64,000 bases of DNA from Bacteroides sp. AN502(2024) (GCF_041227145.1 NZ_JBGFSP010000003.1:2108001-2172000), one strand, 5' to 3'; positions 7,458-17,757 are shown, numbered from the stretch's first letter. Made by a program: numbers and translations. The notes: a model not told the origin generated them from the letters alone.

Positions 7458-10400
7458 ATGAGAACAAAAATGAAAGATCTAAGCGCATGCTTAAAAAGGC
7501 GGTTGTGGATTGTAGGTGTATGTCTGACAACCTTTTCTTTTCTTTCTGTATCTGTTGCATATGCCATTAGTGATAACGTGGCTGTTCAACAGCAAAAAAA
7601 AGGAATGATGATTAAAGGTAAGGTTTTGGGTACAGATGGTGAACCTATTATCGGTGCATCTGTATTCGTAAAAGGCTCTACTACTGGAGTTGTGACTGAT
7701 TTGGACGGTAACTATACACTGGCTAACGTTTCTAAAGGAGCCATTTTGGAATTTAGTTATGTAGGTTATGTAAAGCTGACTAAAACCGTAGGAAATGAAA
7801 CAACCATAAATGCGATTCTGTATGAGGATTCTCAGATATTGGAGGGAGTTGAAGTTGTGGCTTTTGGTACACAGAAAAAGGAGAGTGTTATTGGGGCTAT
7901 TTCAACTGTGAAAGTCGCAGAATTGAAAACGCCGTCCAGTAATCTTACGAATGCACTTGCAGGGCGCATTGCAGGAGTGATTTCTTATCAAAGAACAGGT
8001 GAACCGGGAGTGGATGACGCCTCTTTTTTTGTTCGTGGTGTTACGACTTTTGGATATAAAAAAGATCCGTTGATTTTGATTGATGGCATTGAGTTAACTT
8101 CTACTGATCTGGCTCGTTTGCAACCAGATGACATCGCCAGTTTTTCTATTATGAAAGATGCTACTGCTACCGCTCTTTACGGTGCCCGTGGTGCAAATGG
8201 TGTGATTTTGGTAAAAACCAAAGAAGGTCAGAAGGGAAAAGCACGGTTAAGTTTAAGAGTTGAAAATTCAATATCCACTCCGACTCAAGAAATAGAATTG
8301 GCAGATCCAGTTACTTATATGCGTCTGCACAATGAGGCCTATTTAACTCGTAATCCGTTGGCACCGTTGATGTATTCTGAGGAAAAAATAGACAATACTG
8401 TACCAGGGATGGGATCTGTAATTTATCCGGCTACGGATTGGAGAAAGGAATTATTGAAAGATTTTACGATGAACCAGCGTATCAACTTGAATATTACAGG
8501 TGGTGGTGATATCGCACGTTATTATGTGGCAGCTTCGTATAGTCAAGACAATGGTATTCTGGAGGTTGATAAGAACAGTAATTTTAATAATAATATCAAA
8601 CAGAGAGTTTATACTCTTCGTTCTAATGTAAATATCAACGCTACCAAAACAACAGAATTGATTGTCCGTCTAAGTGGTGTGTTCGATGATTATAACGGAC
8701 CGTTATATGGTGGTTCGGCTATGTACAATCTGATTATGAAGAGTAATCCGGTATTGTTTCCCGCCAAATATCCCAAAGATGAAGCTCATGCATACACGAA
8801 ACATACTTTATTTGGTAATGCTGAAAATGGACAATATTTGAATCCGTATGCAGAAATGGTAAGAGGATATAAAGAATCCGGACGTTCTAATTTGAGTGCG
8901 CAGTTTGAAGTGAAACAGGATCTGAAATTCTTGACGGAAGGTTTATCGGCACGTTTGTTGTTTAATACTTCCCGTATCTCCAGTTATGATGTTTCACGGA
9001 AACTGAATCCGTATTATTATAAGATGACTAATTATGATTATCTGACCGGTGATTATGCTATTGATATCATTAATCCGGATGACGGTTCGGAATATCTGAT
9101 TTATGATCCGGGTGGTAAGAGTATTACGGCCAATATGTATATAGAGGCTGCATTGAATTATAATCGTGATTTCGGAAAACATGGAGTAGGCGGATTATTA
9201 GTCTATCAATTGAGAAATAACCTTCAGCCGAATGCAGGCTCGCTTCAAGCATCTCTTCCTTACCGCAATGTCGGTTTATCAGGGCGTTTCACTTATGCAT
9301 ATAATAATCGTTATTTTGCAGAGTTCAACTTTGGTTATAATGGTTCCGAACGCTTCCATAAAAGTAAACGGTTCGGTTTCTTCCCTTCTGCCGGTTTGGC
9401 ATGGGTTATTTCTAATGAATCTTTTTGGAATCCATTTAAAAATGTAGTATCCAAGTTGAAATTGAGAGCGTCTTATGGTATTGTCGGTAATGATGCTATC
9501 GGAAGCGGGCGTTTCCTATATTTGTCAGATATCAATATGAATGATAGTAAGTATGGGGCAAACTTCGGATATAATTATGATTATCATCGGGATGGTATTT
9601 CGGTAAAGCGTTATTCTGATCCTGAAATTACATGGGAAAAGTCTGCTAAAACGAATTTTGCACTCGAGTTTACTCTATTTAATGATTTGAATGTAACAGC
9701 AGAGTATTATACGGAACGCCGTAAGAGTATTTTGCAGCAACGAACTTCGATCCCGGCATCCATGGGACTTTGGGTACAACCTTATGCAAACTTAGGAGAG
9801 GCCAAAGGGAACGGAATTGACTTATCGTTAGATTATAATAAGTATTTCGCCAATAAATCATGGTTACAACTGAGAGGTAACTTTACTTATGCGACAAGTG
9901 AATATATGGTATATGAGGATTATGAATATCCGGGAGCATGGTGGAAACAGAAAGTGGGTTATCCAACCAATCAGACTTGGGGATATATAGCAGAAGGTCT
10001 ATTTGTTGACGACAATGAAGTGGCTAATTCTCCTGTGCAATTTGGAGAATATGGTGCAGGTGATATTAAGTATCGTGATGTGAACAAAGATGGTAAGATT
10101 ACTGATCTCGACCAAGTACCTATCGGATATCCGAAAGAACCGGAAATTGTATATGGTTTTGGTGCCTCTTATGGATATAAGAATTGGGATATATCAGTGT
10201 TTTTTCAAGGGTTGGACAGAGAATCATTTTGGATTGACTATAATAATGTATCTCCATTTTTTAACACGGTTGATACAAAAGTTGTAGGTAATAGAGTTGG
10301 GCATAATGCACTTGCAAAGTTTATTGCAGATAGTCATTGGTCGGAGGATAATAGAAATGCTTATGCGGTATGGCCGAGATTAAGCCCGACTTCTATTGAG

Positions 10401-10652
10401 AATAACAGTAAAACGAGTACTTGGTTTATGCGTGATGGTTCGTTCTTGCGTTTAAAACAATTGGAGATTGGTTATACTATTCCGGAGAAAGTGACTAATA
10501 AAGTAGGAATCAAAAACCTTCGATTCTATGTTACAGGAAACAACCTATTATGTTTTAGTAAATTTAAACTTTGGGATCCTGAGATGGCTGGTTCCGGTTT
10601 AGGTTATCCTGTACAGCGTGTGTATAATATAGGACTAAATTTAACTTTCTAA
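7458..10652 (+). CDS. SusC1, TonB-dependent outer-membrane glycan importer
   Basis: A 1064-residue SusC/RagA-type transporter. A long N-terminal signal region is followed by a carboxypeptidase-D regulatory-like domain (GKVLGTDGEPIIGASVFVKG), a TonB box (EGVEVVAFG), a plug with LYGARGANGVILVKTK, and a 22-strand barrel ending in the expected aromatic residue (GLNLTF). It imports oligosaccharides together with SusD1, which starts 12 bp downstream. ATG 7458 (MRTKMKDL) is preferred over a GTG at 7395, because the longer form adds an unlikely hydrophobic extension before the signal peptide. The leader from the predicted start site is about 210 nt and holds a small hairpin (7354-7374). Confidence 0.93.
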   Translation: MRTKMKDLSACLKRRLWIVGVCLTTFSFLSVSVAYAISDNVAVQQQKKGMMIKGKVLGTDGEPIIGASVFVKGSTTGVVTDLDGNYTLANVSKGAILEFSYVGYVKLTKTVGNETTINAILYEDSQILEGVEVVAFGTQKKESVIGAISTVKVAELKTPSSNLTNALAGRIAGVISYQRTGEPGVDDASFFVRGVTTFGYKKDPLILIDGIELTSTDLARLQPDDIASFSIMKDATATALYGARGANGVILVKTKEGQKGKARLSLRVENSISTPTQEIELADPVTYMRLHNEAYLTRNPLAPLMYSEEKIDNTVPGMGSVIYPATDWRKELLKDFTMNQRINLNITGGGDIARYYVAASYSQDNGILEVDKNSNFNNNIKQRVYTLRSNVNINATKTTELIVRLSGVFDDYNGPLYGGSAMYNLIMKSNPVLFPAKYPKDEAHAYTKHTLFGNAENGQYLNPYAEMVRGYKESGRSNLSAQFEVKQDLKFLTEGLSARLLFNTSRISSYDVSRKLNPYYYKMTNYDYLTGDYAIDIINPDDGSEYLIYDPGGKSITANMYIEAALNYNRDFGKHGVGGLLVYQLRNNLQPNAGSLQASLPYRNVGLSGRFTYAYNNRYFAEFNFGYNGSERFHKSKRFGFFPSAGLAWVISNESFWNPFKNVVSKLKLRASYGIVGNDAIGSGRFLYLSDINMNDSKYGANFGYNYDYHRDGISVKRYSDPEITWEKSAKTNFALEFTLFNDLNVTAEYYTERRKSILQQRTSIPASMGLWVQPYANLGEAKGNGIDLSLDYNKYFANKSWLQLRGNFTYATSEYMVYEDYEYPGAWWKQKVGYPTNQTWGYIAEGLFVDDNEVANSPVQFGEYGAGDIKYRDVNKDGKITDLDQVPIGYPKEPEIVYGFGASYGYKNWDISVFFQGLDRESFWIDYNNVSPFFNTVDTKVVGNRVGHNALAKFIADSHWSEDNRNAYAVWPRLSPTSIENNSKTSTWFMRDGSFLRLKQLEIGYTIPEKVTNKVGIKNLRFYVTGNNLLCFSKFKLWDPEMAGSGLGYPVQRVYNIGLNLTF

Positions 10653-10664
10653 ATTTGATATAAA

Positions 10665-12587
10665 ATGAAAAAGATACAACTGTTTATATTAAATTGTTTG
10701 ATTATCGCTTTATCTTCATGTGATTCATTCTTGGATATCGTTCCGGATGATATTGCTACAATCGATAATGCATTTACAATGAGGGCACAGGCGGAGAAAT
10801 ATTTGTTTACCTGTTATTATTACCTTCCGGCTCATGGTCTGTTGGAGGCAAATCCGGCAATTGCCGGTGGTGACGAACTGTATATTACGGAGTCTTTTCG
10901 TAGTGCAGCACATGTACATGCATGGTATATTTCACATAATATGCAGAGTTCGGCAAGACCACGCTGTGATTATTGGACCGGAGCCGATCAACAGAATAAT
11001 AAATCATTGTATCAAGGAATCAGTGACTGTAATATCTTTCTGGAAAATATTCAGAAGGTACCTGATATGACACAAGCAGAGAAAGACCGTTGGGCGGCAG
11101 AAGTTCGTTTTTTGAAAGTTTATTATCATTATTGGCTGATTAGAATGTATGGACCAATTCCTATTATGGATCGGAATATTCCGGTAAATGCGAGCGAGGA
11201 TGAAGTAAAGGTTTTTAGAAGTACTATAGACGAATGTTTTGATTATGTAATCAATTCTTTAACTGAGATTATCAACAGCAACCATTTGCCTGATAAGATA
11301 ATGAATGAGGCTGAAGAGCTGGGACGAATAACTCAAGGAATTGCAATGGCAATAAAAGCCGAAGTGATGGTAACTGCTGCCAGTCCTTTATTTAATGGGA
11401 ATGCTGATTATAAAGGATATACTGATTCCAGAGGTATTGAACTATTCAATCCGAATAAGTCGGAACAGGCTAAAAAACAGCGTTGGATAGATGCTGCGGA
11501 AGCTTGTAGGCAGGCTATTGATTTTCTGAAAGCTCAAGGACATGATTTATATAAATATACTTCTCTTGAATACACGATATCCGATCAGACCCGTGCGAAA
11601 ATGAATATTCGTAACATTGTGACGGAAAAGTGGAATCAAGAAATTATTTGGGCTAATTCAAATAGTATTATTGGGCAGTTACAGGACCATGCTATTCCAC
11701 GTGGACTAGAACCCGGAAAAGAAGGAAATGCGAGTGTTGGTGGCAATTTGGCTGTTCCTCTTAAAATAGCAGATTTATTTTATACAAAAAATGGAGTTCC
11801 TATTACAGAAGATAAGACATGGAATTATGATGGGCGTTTTGAATTGAGAAAAGCAACTGCTAATGATAAGTACTTTATCAAGGAAGGGTATACAACAGCT
11901 AATCTGAATTTTGATAGAGAAGTGCGCTATTACGCAAGTTTAGGATTTGATGGTGCAGTCTGGTTCGGGCAGGGAGTGACAGATGAGACGAAGCCGATTT
12001 ATGTGCAATGTAAACAAGGACAGTCTGCTGCCAATCAGATTGCGAACTCATGGAATGAAACAGGTATATGGCCTAAAAAACTGGTTCATTTTAAGAGTGT
12101 GGTAGGGCAGACTAGCGGTTTTACTAAGATTACATATCCGTTTCCGGTGATGAGATTAGGCAATTTATATCTGTTGTATGCTGAAGCTTTGAATGAAAGT
12201 GGTGCTACTAAAACTGATGTTCTGACTTGGGTCGATTTGATCAGGGAAAGAGCAGGATTGAAAGGCGTAGAAGAAAGCTGGGATACATATACGAATAATA
12301 AGAAATATGAAACAATAGATGGCCGACGTGAGATTATACAACAAGAACGTGGAATTGAACTAGCATTTGAAGCACAGAGATTTTGGGATTTGCGCAGATG
12401 GAAATTGGCATTTCAGGAACAGAATAAGCCGATAACCGGATGGAATACTCAGTATAGTACAAATGAAGATTACTATACAGAACAATTGATTTATACCCAA
12501 GAGTTCAGAATAAGAAACTATTTCTGGCCGATTTTAGATAAGGAATTATATTCGAATAAAAACCTGGTACAGAATTATGGTTGGTAA
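10665..12587 (+). CDS. SusD1, surface glycan-binding lipoprotein
   Basis: A 640-residue SusD/RagB protein with a lipoprotein signal (LIIALSSC), the tetratricopeptide-rich N-terminal half (AEVRFLKVYYHYWLIRMYGPIPI) and the C-terminal signature RGIELAFEAQRFWDLRRWK. It forms the lid of the SusC1 transporter on the cell surface and captures the glycan. It lies 12 bp after susC1 and 19 bp before the next lipoprotein gene, so it is surely co-transcribed. The substrate cannot be read from the sequence. Confidence 0.93.
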   Translation: MKKIQLFILNCLIIALSSCDSFLDIVPDDIATIDNAFTMRAQAEKYLFTCYYYLPAHGLLEANPAIAGGDELYITESFRSAAHVHAWYISHNMQSSARPRCDYWTGADQQNNKSLYQGISDCNIFLENIQKVPDMTQAEKDRWAAEVRFLKVYYHYWLIRMYGPIPIMDRNIPVNASEDEVKVFRSTIDECFDYVINSLTEIINSNHLPDKIMNEAEELGRITQGIAMAIKAEVMVTAASPLFNGNADYKGYTDSRGIELFNPNKSEQAKKQRWIDAAEACRQAIDFLKAQGHDLYKYTSLEYTISDQTRAKMNIRNIVTEKWNQEIIWANSNSIIGQLQDHAIPRGLEPGKEGNASVGGNLAVPLKIADLFYTKNGVPITEDKTWNYDGRFELRKATANDKYFIKEGYTTANLNFDREVRYYASLGFDGAVWFGQGVTDETKPIYVQCKQGQSAANQIANSWNETGIWPKKLVHFKSVVGQTSGFTKITYPFPVMRLGNLYLLYAEALNESGATKTDVLTWVDLIRERAGLKGVEESWDTYTNNKKYETIDGRREIIQQERGIELAFEAQRFWDLRRWKLAFQEQNKPITGWNTQYSTNEDYYTEQLIYTQEFRIRNYFWPILDKELYSNKNLVQNYGW

Positions 12588-12606
12588 ACTTTAAAATAAA
12601 AACGTT

Positions 12607-13821
12607 ATGAAGAATAAATTTTATAAATATGGGTTGTTTTATATAGGAGTTGCTTTGACTGCTTGTGCCGACAATGCTGATCTGAACGAACCTGCGGGAA
12701 GTATGACACCACCGTCACAGGTGTTGAATGCAACGGTAAAGAATCTGTCTGGTGCAGCAATTATCTATTATGATTTGCCGGATGATCAAAATTTAAAATA
12801 TGTTCGGGCTAGCTATAAGGTTGATAATATGATTCGTACAGTTAATGCTTCTTTCTATACAGATTCTTTGGTAGTAGAAGGATTCCCTACTAAGGGAGAG
12901 TATGACGTTGAACTTTATTCTGTTAGTTACGGTGAGGCTGTATCTGCTCCGCTTGTGGTAAAAGTAAGTCCGGATACTCCTCCTTATCAAAAAGTGCGTG
13001 GAACATTAATGTCAGCTGAAACATTTGGTGGTATTAAAGTGAATTTTGATAACCCAGAAAAGGCTAAACTGGGACTGGGGGTCATAAAAAAACAAGCAGA
13101 AGGTATTTGGACACAGGTATATATGTATTATACTGAGGCTAAGGGAGGTGATTTTTATGTACGTGGTTTGGATGCTGTTACTACAGATTTTGGTATTTTT
13201 GTTAGAGATAGATGGGGGCATCTTTCAGATACATTGTATGTCACCGAGACTCCTTTGTATGAAGAACAATGCGATAAGTCTTTGTTCAGGAAGATGGCTT
13301 TACCGACTGACTCTTATGAGTGTCATTCGTGGAATGCAGTAACGAAAGGGAATGATATGACGCGGCTTTGGGATGGTATTACAGATACAGATCCTTGTTT
13401 TCAAACCAAGACGACAACAGTAATGCCACAGTGGTTTACTTTTGATATGGGGGAAAGGTATAAATTGAGCCGATTTGTGATGGTTTCACGTTATTATCCG
13501 GGTAAGTATGGTAATACATTTAAAGCAGGACATCCGAAGCATTTTGAACTTTGGGGTAGCAATAATCCAAATTCGGATGGTAGCTTTGATGATTCTTGGG
13601 TATTACTTTCTGAATATGAATCGGTGAAGCCTTCAGGTGGTGGTGTAAATGATGCTCTTACAGCAGAGGATCAGGAAGCCGCAAAAAATGGTGAGAATTT
13701 TATTATTCCCGATAATGCCCCGGCTGTACGTTATATTCGTTTTAAAACGAATGACACATGGGGGAGAACACGTTATATGCATCTTCACGAACTTACTTTT
13801 TTCGGTGCAAGGCATAATTAG
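12607..13821 (+). CDS. Surface lipoprotein with C-terminal discoidin-like (DUF5000) domain
   Basis: A 404-residue lipoprotein (signal ending LTAC). From memory the architecture is DUF4959, DUF5126 and DUF5000: two beta-sandwich modules, then an F5/8 type C-like domain from about residue 230 (WDGITDTDPCF, TFDMGERYKLSRFVMVSRYY, AVRYIRFKTNDTWG). Genes of this type often follow susD and are thought to be surface glycan-binding proteins that help SusCD hold the polymer. Discoidin-like folds usually bind galactose or uronic acid residues. It has no catalytic motifs. It lies in operon A1 between susD1 and a DUF4998 gene. Confidence 0.8.
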   Translation: MKNKFYKYGLFYIGVALTACADNADLNEPAGSMTPPSQVLNATVKNLSGAAIIYYDLPDDQNLKYVRASYKVDNMIRTVNASFYTDSLVVEGFPTKGEYDVELYSVSYGEAVSAPLVVKVSPDTPPYQKVRGTLMSAETFGGIKVNFDNPEKAKLGLGVIKKQAEGIWTQVYMYYTEAKGGDFYVRGLDAVTTDFGIFVRDRWGHLSDTLYVTETPLYEEQCDKSLFRKMALPTDSYECHSWNAVTKGNDMTRLWDGITDTDPCFQTKTTTVMPQWFTFDMGERYKLSRFVMVSRYYPGKYGNTFKAGHPKHFELWGSNNPNSDGSFDDSWVLLSEYESVKPSGGGVNDALTAEDQEAAKNGENFIIPDNAPAVRYIRFKTNDTWGRTRYMHLHELTFFGARHN

Positions 13822-13842
13822 TAACAAGTAAAAAATAATGCT

Positions 13843-14517
13843 ATGAGACTATTTAAAAAACTGATTTTTATATTTTTAAGTATAGGTACCTTGATCTCTT
13901 GTGATGGTATGGATGCCACGTATAAAGAGTTTATAGAAGAAGGACCTATTGTATATATTGGAAAAGTAGATTCATTGAAAGCTTATGCAGGACGTAATAG
14001 GGTTATGCTCGAATGGCAGAAATTACTTGATCCTCGTGCTAAAACGGCAAAAATATTTTGGGAAAACAGAACGAAGTCTACCGAATTACCATTGACAGAT
14101 AAAGCTGCTCTTACTCAAGTTGTAGTAGAGGATTTAGCGGAAGGTTCGTATGTCTTTGAAGTCTGTACATACGATACATATGGTAATTCTTCTATTATGT
14201 CGGAGGTTCCCTGTGCAGTGTATGGTGATGTTTATGAGAAATTGTTGTTCAATACAAAGGTAAAGACGGCGGTTTTAAAGAATAGTATATTGACTGTTAC
14301 TTTTGCAGCTTCGCTTGAACCAACTTACTTCGCTTCTGAAATCACTTATATGAGTTCTGAGGGGAAAAATAAAACTGTGCTTTTGAAAGCTCCCGCAACA
14401 CAGATGAAGATAGATGATTTTGTAGGAGATCATATTACTTATCGTTCTGTTTATTTGCCGGAAGAAGCGGCTATAGATTATTTTTATAGTGAGTTGGATA
14501 AGCTTGAAATCAATTAA
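13843..14517 (+). CDS. DUF4998 surface lipoprotein
   Basis: A 224-residue lipoprotein (signal ending LISC, then DGMDATYKEFIEEGPIVYIG). The YKEFxxxGPIxYxGK start followed by a fibronectin-like domain (NRVMLEWQKLLDPRAKTAKIFW) is typical of DUF4998 proteins, which accompany SusCD and DUF5000 lipoproteins. It is probably an accessory surface glycan-binding or spacer protein; its function is unproven. It is the last gene of operon A1, with an intrinsic terminator about 65 bp downstream. Confidence 0.8.
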   Translation: MRLFKKLIFIFLSIGTLISCDGMDATYKEFIEEGPIVYIGKVDSLKAYAGRNRVMLEWQKLLDPRAKTAKIFWENRTKSTELPLTDKAALTQVVVEDLAEGSYVFEVCTYDTYGNSSIMSEVPCAVYGDVYEKLLFNTKVKTAVLKNSILTVTFAASLEPTYFASEITYMSSEGKNKTVLLKAPATQMKIDDFVGDHITYRSVYLPEEAAIDYFYSELDKLEIN

Positions 14518-14580
14518 AAGAAATAATAGAGATAACAAAATAAATTTATAAGGTTATTTTTCTCACAATAGAATTATATG

Positions 14581-14636
14581 AAAGTCTTGTATCTTTTGTA
14601 ATAAAACTAATACTATAGATGGTACAAGGCTTTTTT
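14581..14636 (+). terminator. Intrinsic terminator of operon A1
   Basis: AAAGTCTTGTATC (14581-14593) pairs with GGTACAAGGCTTT (14621-14633), with two G-U pairs, and a T run reaches 14636. It separates operon A1 from the operon A2 promoter. Confidence 0.7.
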
Positions 14637-14686
14637 ATGTTATATCAATTATCCCATTCATGTTTCATTTGTCTATATCATTTTAC

Positions 14687-14754
14687 TTTGAGACATTTTT
14701 GTGATTTATTGGGATGTTTATATCATTTATATATTGTACAAACTTCTAATTTTG
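14687..14754 (+). promoter_or_regulatory. Operator and promoter of operon A2 (probable HTCS-A site)
   Basis: TTTGAGAC (14687-14694), six bases, then GTGATTTATTGGGAT and GTTTAT (14701-14721). TAATTTTG (14747-14754) follows after 25 bp, the same geometry as at 7172-7239. The predicted transcript start is near 14760, giving a leader of only about 30 nt. The upstream box TGTTTCATTT lies at 14661-14670, 26 bp before TTTGAGAC; at the A1 promoter that distance is 48 bp. Confidence 0.7.
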
Positions 14755-14792
14755 TCTGTGTTGATTACTGCAAATGATAAAACTGGTTATAT

Positions 14793-16607
14793 ATGATAAA
14801 ACAATTATTTTCAATAGGAATAGCTCTGTCATTATTTTCTCAAATGTTATGGGCGCAATGGACTCCTGCAGGAGATAGGATCAAAACTTCTTGGGCGGAG
14901 CAGATAGATGTGAATAATGTATTGCCGGAATATCCACGTCCTATTATGGAGCGTTCTGAGTGGTCTAATTTGAATGGTTTATGGAAGTATGCTGTTTTAC
15001 CATTAGGAAAATCAATTCCGGATTCTTTTGAAGGTGATATATTAGTGCCGTTTGCTGTCGAATCCAGTCTTTCGGGAGTTGGAAGAACATTGGGAGAAGA
15101 TAAAGAATTATGGTATCAGCGTGAGTTTGTTATACCCTCTAAATGGAAAGGAAAAAGAATTTTGCTTCATTTTGGAGCTGTTGATTGGAAAACTGAGGTA
15201 TGGGTTAACAATATCAAAGTAGGAGAACATACAGGAGGATTTACTCCGTTTACATTTGATATAACCCAGGCTTTGAAGAACTCAGAAAATAATTTAGTCG
15301 TCAAAGTGTGGGACCCGACAGAAAAAGGTACGCAGCCACGCGGGAAGCAAGTGAGTAATCCTCATGGTATCTGGTATACACCGGTGAGTGGTATCTGGCA
15401 GACTGTATGGTTGGAACCGGTGTCTGAACATTATATTACAAATATAAAAACAACACCTGACATAGATTTGAATAAGGTTAAAGTAAAGGTTGATACAGAT
15501 GACAATAGATATTCAGATAAATTTGAGGTAAAAGTGTTTGAAGGAGGGTGCCTGGTGGCTGTGGGAACGTCAATTAATGGGTTACCTGTTGAGGTTTCTA
15601 TGCCGACTGATGTCAAACTTTGGTCACCGGATGAACCATTCTTATATCAGATGGAAGTTTCTTTATTTGAGGGAGGAAAGCGAGTAGACTGTGTAAGGAG
15701 CTATATGGCGATGCGTAAGTACTCTATGAAAAGAGATAAAAAAGGCATTGTGCGTTTGCAATTAAACAATAAAGATCTGTTTCAATTTGGCCCGTTAGAT
15801 CAGGGTTGGTGGCCGGATGGATTATATACAGCTCCTACGGATGAGGCATTGTGTTATGATATCAAGAAAACGAAGGATATGGGTTTTAATATGATAAGAA
15901 AACATGTAAAAGTAGAGCCTGCACGTTGGTATACATACTGTGATCAGATGGGAGTAATTGTTTGGCAAGATATGCCTAATGGTGATAAAACCTTGGAGTG
16001 GCAGAGAAAGAAGTATTTTGATGGAATGGAACTGGCACGTTCTCCTGAATCTGAAGCTACTTATCGTAAGGAATGGAAAGAAATTATTGATTATCTCTAT
16101 TCTTATCCTTGTATTGGGACTTGGGTGCCCTTTAATGAGGCTTGGGGACAATTTAAGACAAGTGAGATTGCAGAATGGACCAAACAATATGACCCTACAC
16201 GTTTGGTCAATCCAGCAAGTGGTGGAAATCATTATACTTGCGGTGATATGCTTGATTTACATAATTATCCAGGGCCGGAAATGTATTTGTATGATGCACA
16301 ACGTGCTACGGTACTAGGAGAATATGGGGGGATTGGTTTAGTTTTGAAGAATCATCTTTGGGAACCCAATCGGAATTGGGGATATATCCAGTTTAATACA
16401 TTTATGGAAGCTACTGCTGAATATCTGAAGTATGCAGAAACACTGAAAGAATTGATAAAGCAAGGCTTTTCTGCAGCTGTTTACACACAAACGACAGATG
16501 TAGAAGTAGAAGTGAATGGACTGATGACTTATGACCGTAAAGTAATAAAGCTGGATGAAGTAGTATTAAAGAAGATCAATAATGAGATTTGCGAAACATT
16601 AAAATAA
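14793..16607 (+). CDS. GH2 family glycoside hydrolase
   Basis: A 604-residue secreted enzyme (signal peptide ending MLWAQ). It shows the GH2 order: jelly-roll sugar-binding domain (about 35-205, WYQREFVIPSKWKGKRILLHF), Ig-like domain (about 210-300), and TIM barrel. The acid/base is E449 in VPFNEAWGQF and the nucleophile is E510 in VLGEYGG. GH2 enzymes are retaining exo-hydrolases of beta-galactosides, beta-glucuronides, beta-galacturonides or alpha-L-arabinopyranosides; I cannot choose between these. It is the first gene of operon A2, 25 bp before a GH105 gene, so it should trim a non-reducing terminal sugar in the periplasm. Confidence 0.88.
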   Translation: MIKQLFSIGIALSLFSQMLWAQWTPAGDRIKTSWAEQIDVNNVLPEYPRPIMERSEWSNLNGLWKYAVLPLGKSIPDSFEGDILVPFAVESSLSGVGRTLGEDKELWYQREFVIPSKWKGKRILLHFGAVDWKTEVWVNNIKVGEHTGGFTPFTFDITQALKNSENNLVVKVWDPTEKGTQPRGKQVSNPHGIWYTPVSGIWQTVWLEPVSEHYITNIKTTPDIDLNKVKVKVDTDDNRYSDKFEVKVFEGGCLVAVGTSINGLPVEVSMPTDVKLWSPDEPFLYQMEVSLFEGGKRVDCVRSYMAMRKYSMKRDKKGIVRLQLNNKDLFQFGPLDQGWWPDGLYTAPTDEALCYDIKKTKDMGFNMIRKHVKVEPARWYTYCDQMGVIVWQDMPNGDKTLEWQRKKYFDGMELARSPESEATYRKEWKEIIDYLYSYPCIGTWVPFNEAWGQFKTSEIAEWTKQYDPTRLVNPASGGNHYTCGDMLDLHNYPGPEMYLYDAQRATVLGEYGGIGLVLKNHLWEPNRNWGYIQFNTFMEATAEYLKYAETLKELIKQGFSAAVYTQTTDVEVEVNGLMTYDRKVIKLDEVVLKKINNEICETLK

Positions 16608-16632
16608 CAAATATAGAGATTTTATATTTACC

Positions 16633-17709
16633 ATGAGAAAAATACTTATTTTGGTTTTTAGTCTTTTTTCGATATATTCTACAGTAGAAGCGAAAAGTAG
16701 GAAGGAACAAGATCGTGTGCTAATTGACAAAGTTGCCATGTGGCAGGTAAATCATCAGTCAAAGGTTAAACATCATGATTTGGCGTGGACAAACGGAGTT
16801 TTGTTCCGGGGGATGGTAGAATGGGCAGATTATACTCAAGACTCCCGTTATTATGATTTTCTGATGCAAATAGGGGGGAAACATCATTGGGGGTTCTTGA
16901 AACGCCTCTATCATGCGGACGATCTTGTTATAGCACAGATGTATATTCGTATGTATGAGAAATACCATGATCCTGCAATGATTCAGCCTACAATTGCTCG
17001 TGTAGATTCTGTCGTTGCTAAACCTTCGAAAGCCCGTTTGTGGCTCGGAGCAAAGAATTGGTCGGAACGTTGGTCGTGGTGTGATGCGTTATTTATGGCT
17101 CCACCAGTATACGGGTTGTTGAATAAGCTTTATCCGGAGAAAAACTATTTGGCATTTATGGATAGGGAATTTAAAGAAGCTACAGATTCTTTATATGATT
17201 CGGATGCTAAGTTATACTATCGTGATAGAAGATATATTCCCAAAAGAGAGAAGAATGGTAAGAAAGTATTTTGGGGAAGAGGTAATGGTTGGGTGTTTGC
17301 AGGAATACCTTTGTTATTGCAAACTTTGCCTAAAGATCATCCTACCTATAATTATTATCTGAACATTTATAAAGAAATGGCTTCTGCTATAGTTCAGTGT
17401 CAGGATAAGAATGGTTCTTGGCATGCCAGCATGCTTGATCCGGATTCATATCCTTCCCCAGAAAATAGTGCTTCCGGATTTTTTGTTTATGGTTTGGGCT
17501 GGGGAGTGAATCAAGGAATTTTGAAAGATAGAAAATATAAAAAAGCTGCCCGTAAGGGTTGGAAGGCTTTGAAAAGCTATGTTCATGAAGATGGCATGCT
17601 TGGATATGTTCAACCGGTTAGTGCTGCTCCTGAACAAGTGACTCAGAATATGACTGAGGTATATGGGGTTGGAGCATTCTTGATGGCAGGAATTGAGATG
17701 CTAAAATAG
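16633..17709 (+). CDS. GH105 unsaturated uronyl hydrolase
   Basis: A 358-residue (alpha/alpha)6-barrel enzyme with signal peptide. The signature SWCDALFMAPPVYG carries the catalytic aspartate (D151, equivalent to D143 of YteR), with HADDLVIAQMYIRMYE upstream and GRGNGWVFAG downstream. GH105 enzymes hydrate and release the 4,5-unsaturated uronic acid that lyases leave at the non-reducing end of rhamnogalacturonan or ulvan fragments. Its presence implies that a lyase feeds this pathway, yet none is recognisable in PUL A. Ends 30 bp before the susC2 reading frame. Confidence 0.9.
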   Translation: MRKILILVFSLFSIYSTVEAKSRKEQDRVLIDKVAMWQVNHQSKVKHHDLAWTNGVLFRGMVEWADYTQDSRYYDFLMQIGGKHHWGFLKRLYHADDLVIAQMYIRMYEKYHDPAMIQPTIARVDSVVAKPSKARLWLGAKNWSERWSWCDALFMAPPVYGLLNKLYPEKNYLAFMDREFKEATDSLYDSDAKLYYRDRRYIPKREKNGKKVFWGRGNGWVFAGIPLLLQTLPKDHPTYNYYLNIYKEMASAIVQCQDKNGSWHASMLDPDSYPSPENSASGFFVYGLGWGVNQGILKDRKYKKAARKGWKALKSYVHEDGMLGYVQPVSAAPEQVTQNMTEVYGVGAFLMAGIEMLK

Positions 17710-17757
17710 CCTTTTAATAATAAATTAAACTTATACGAAATGGAAAGACATTGTTTT

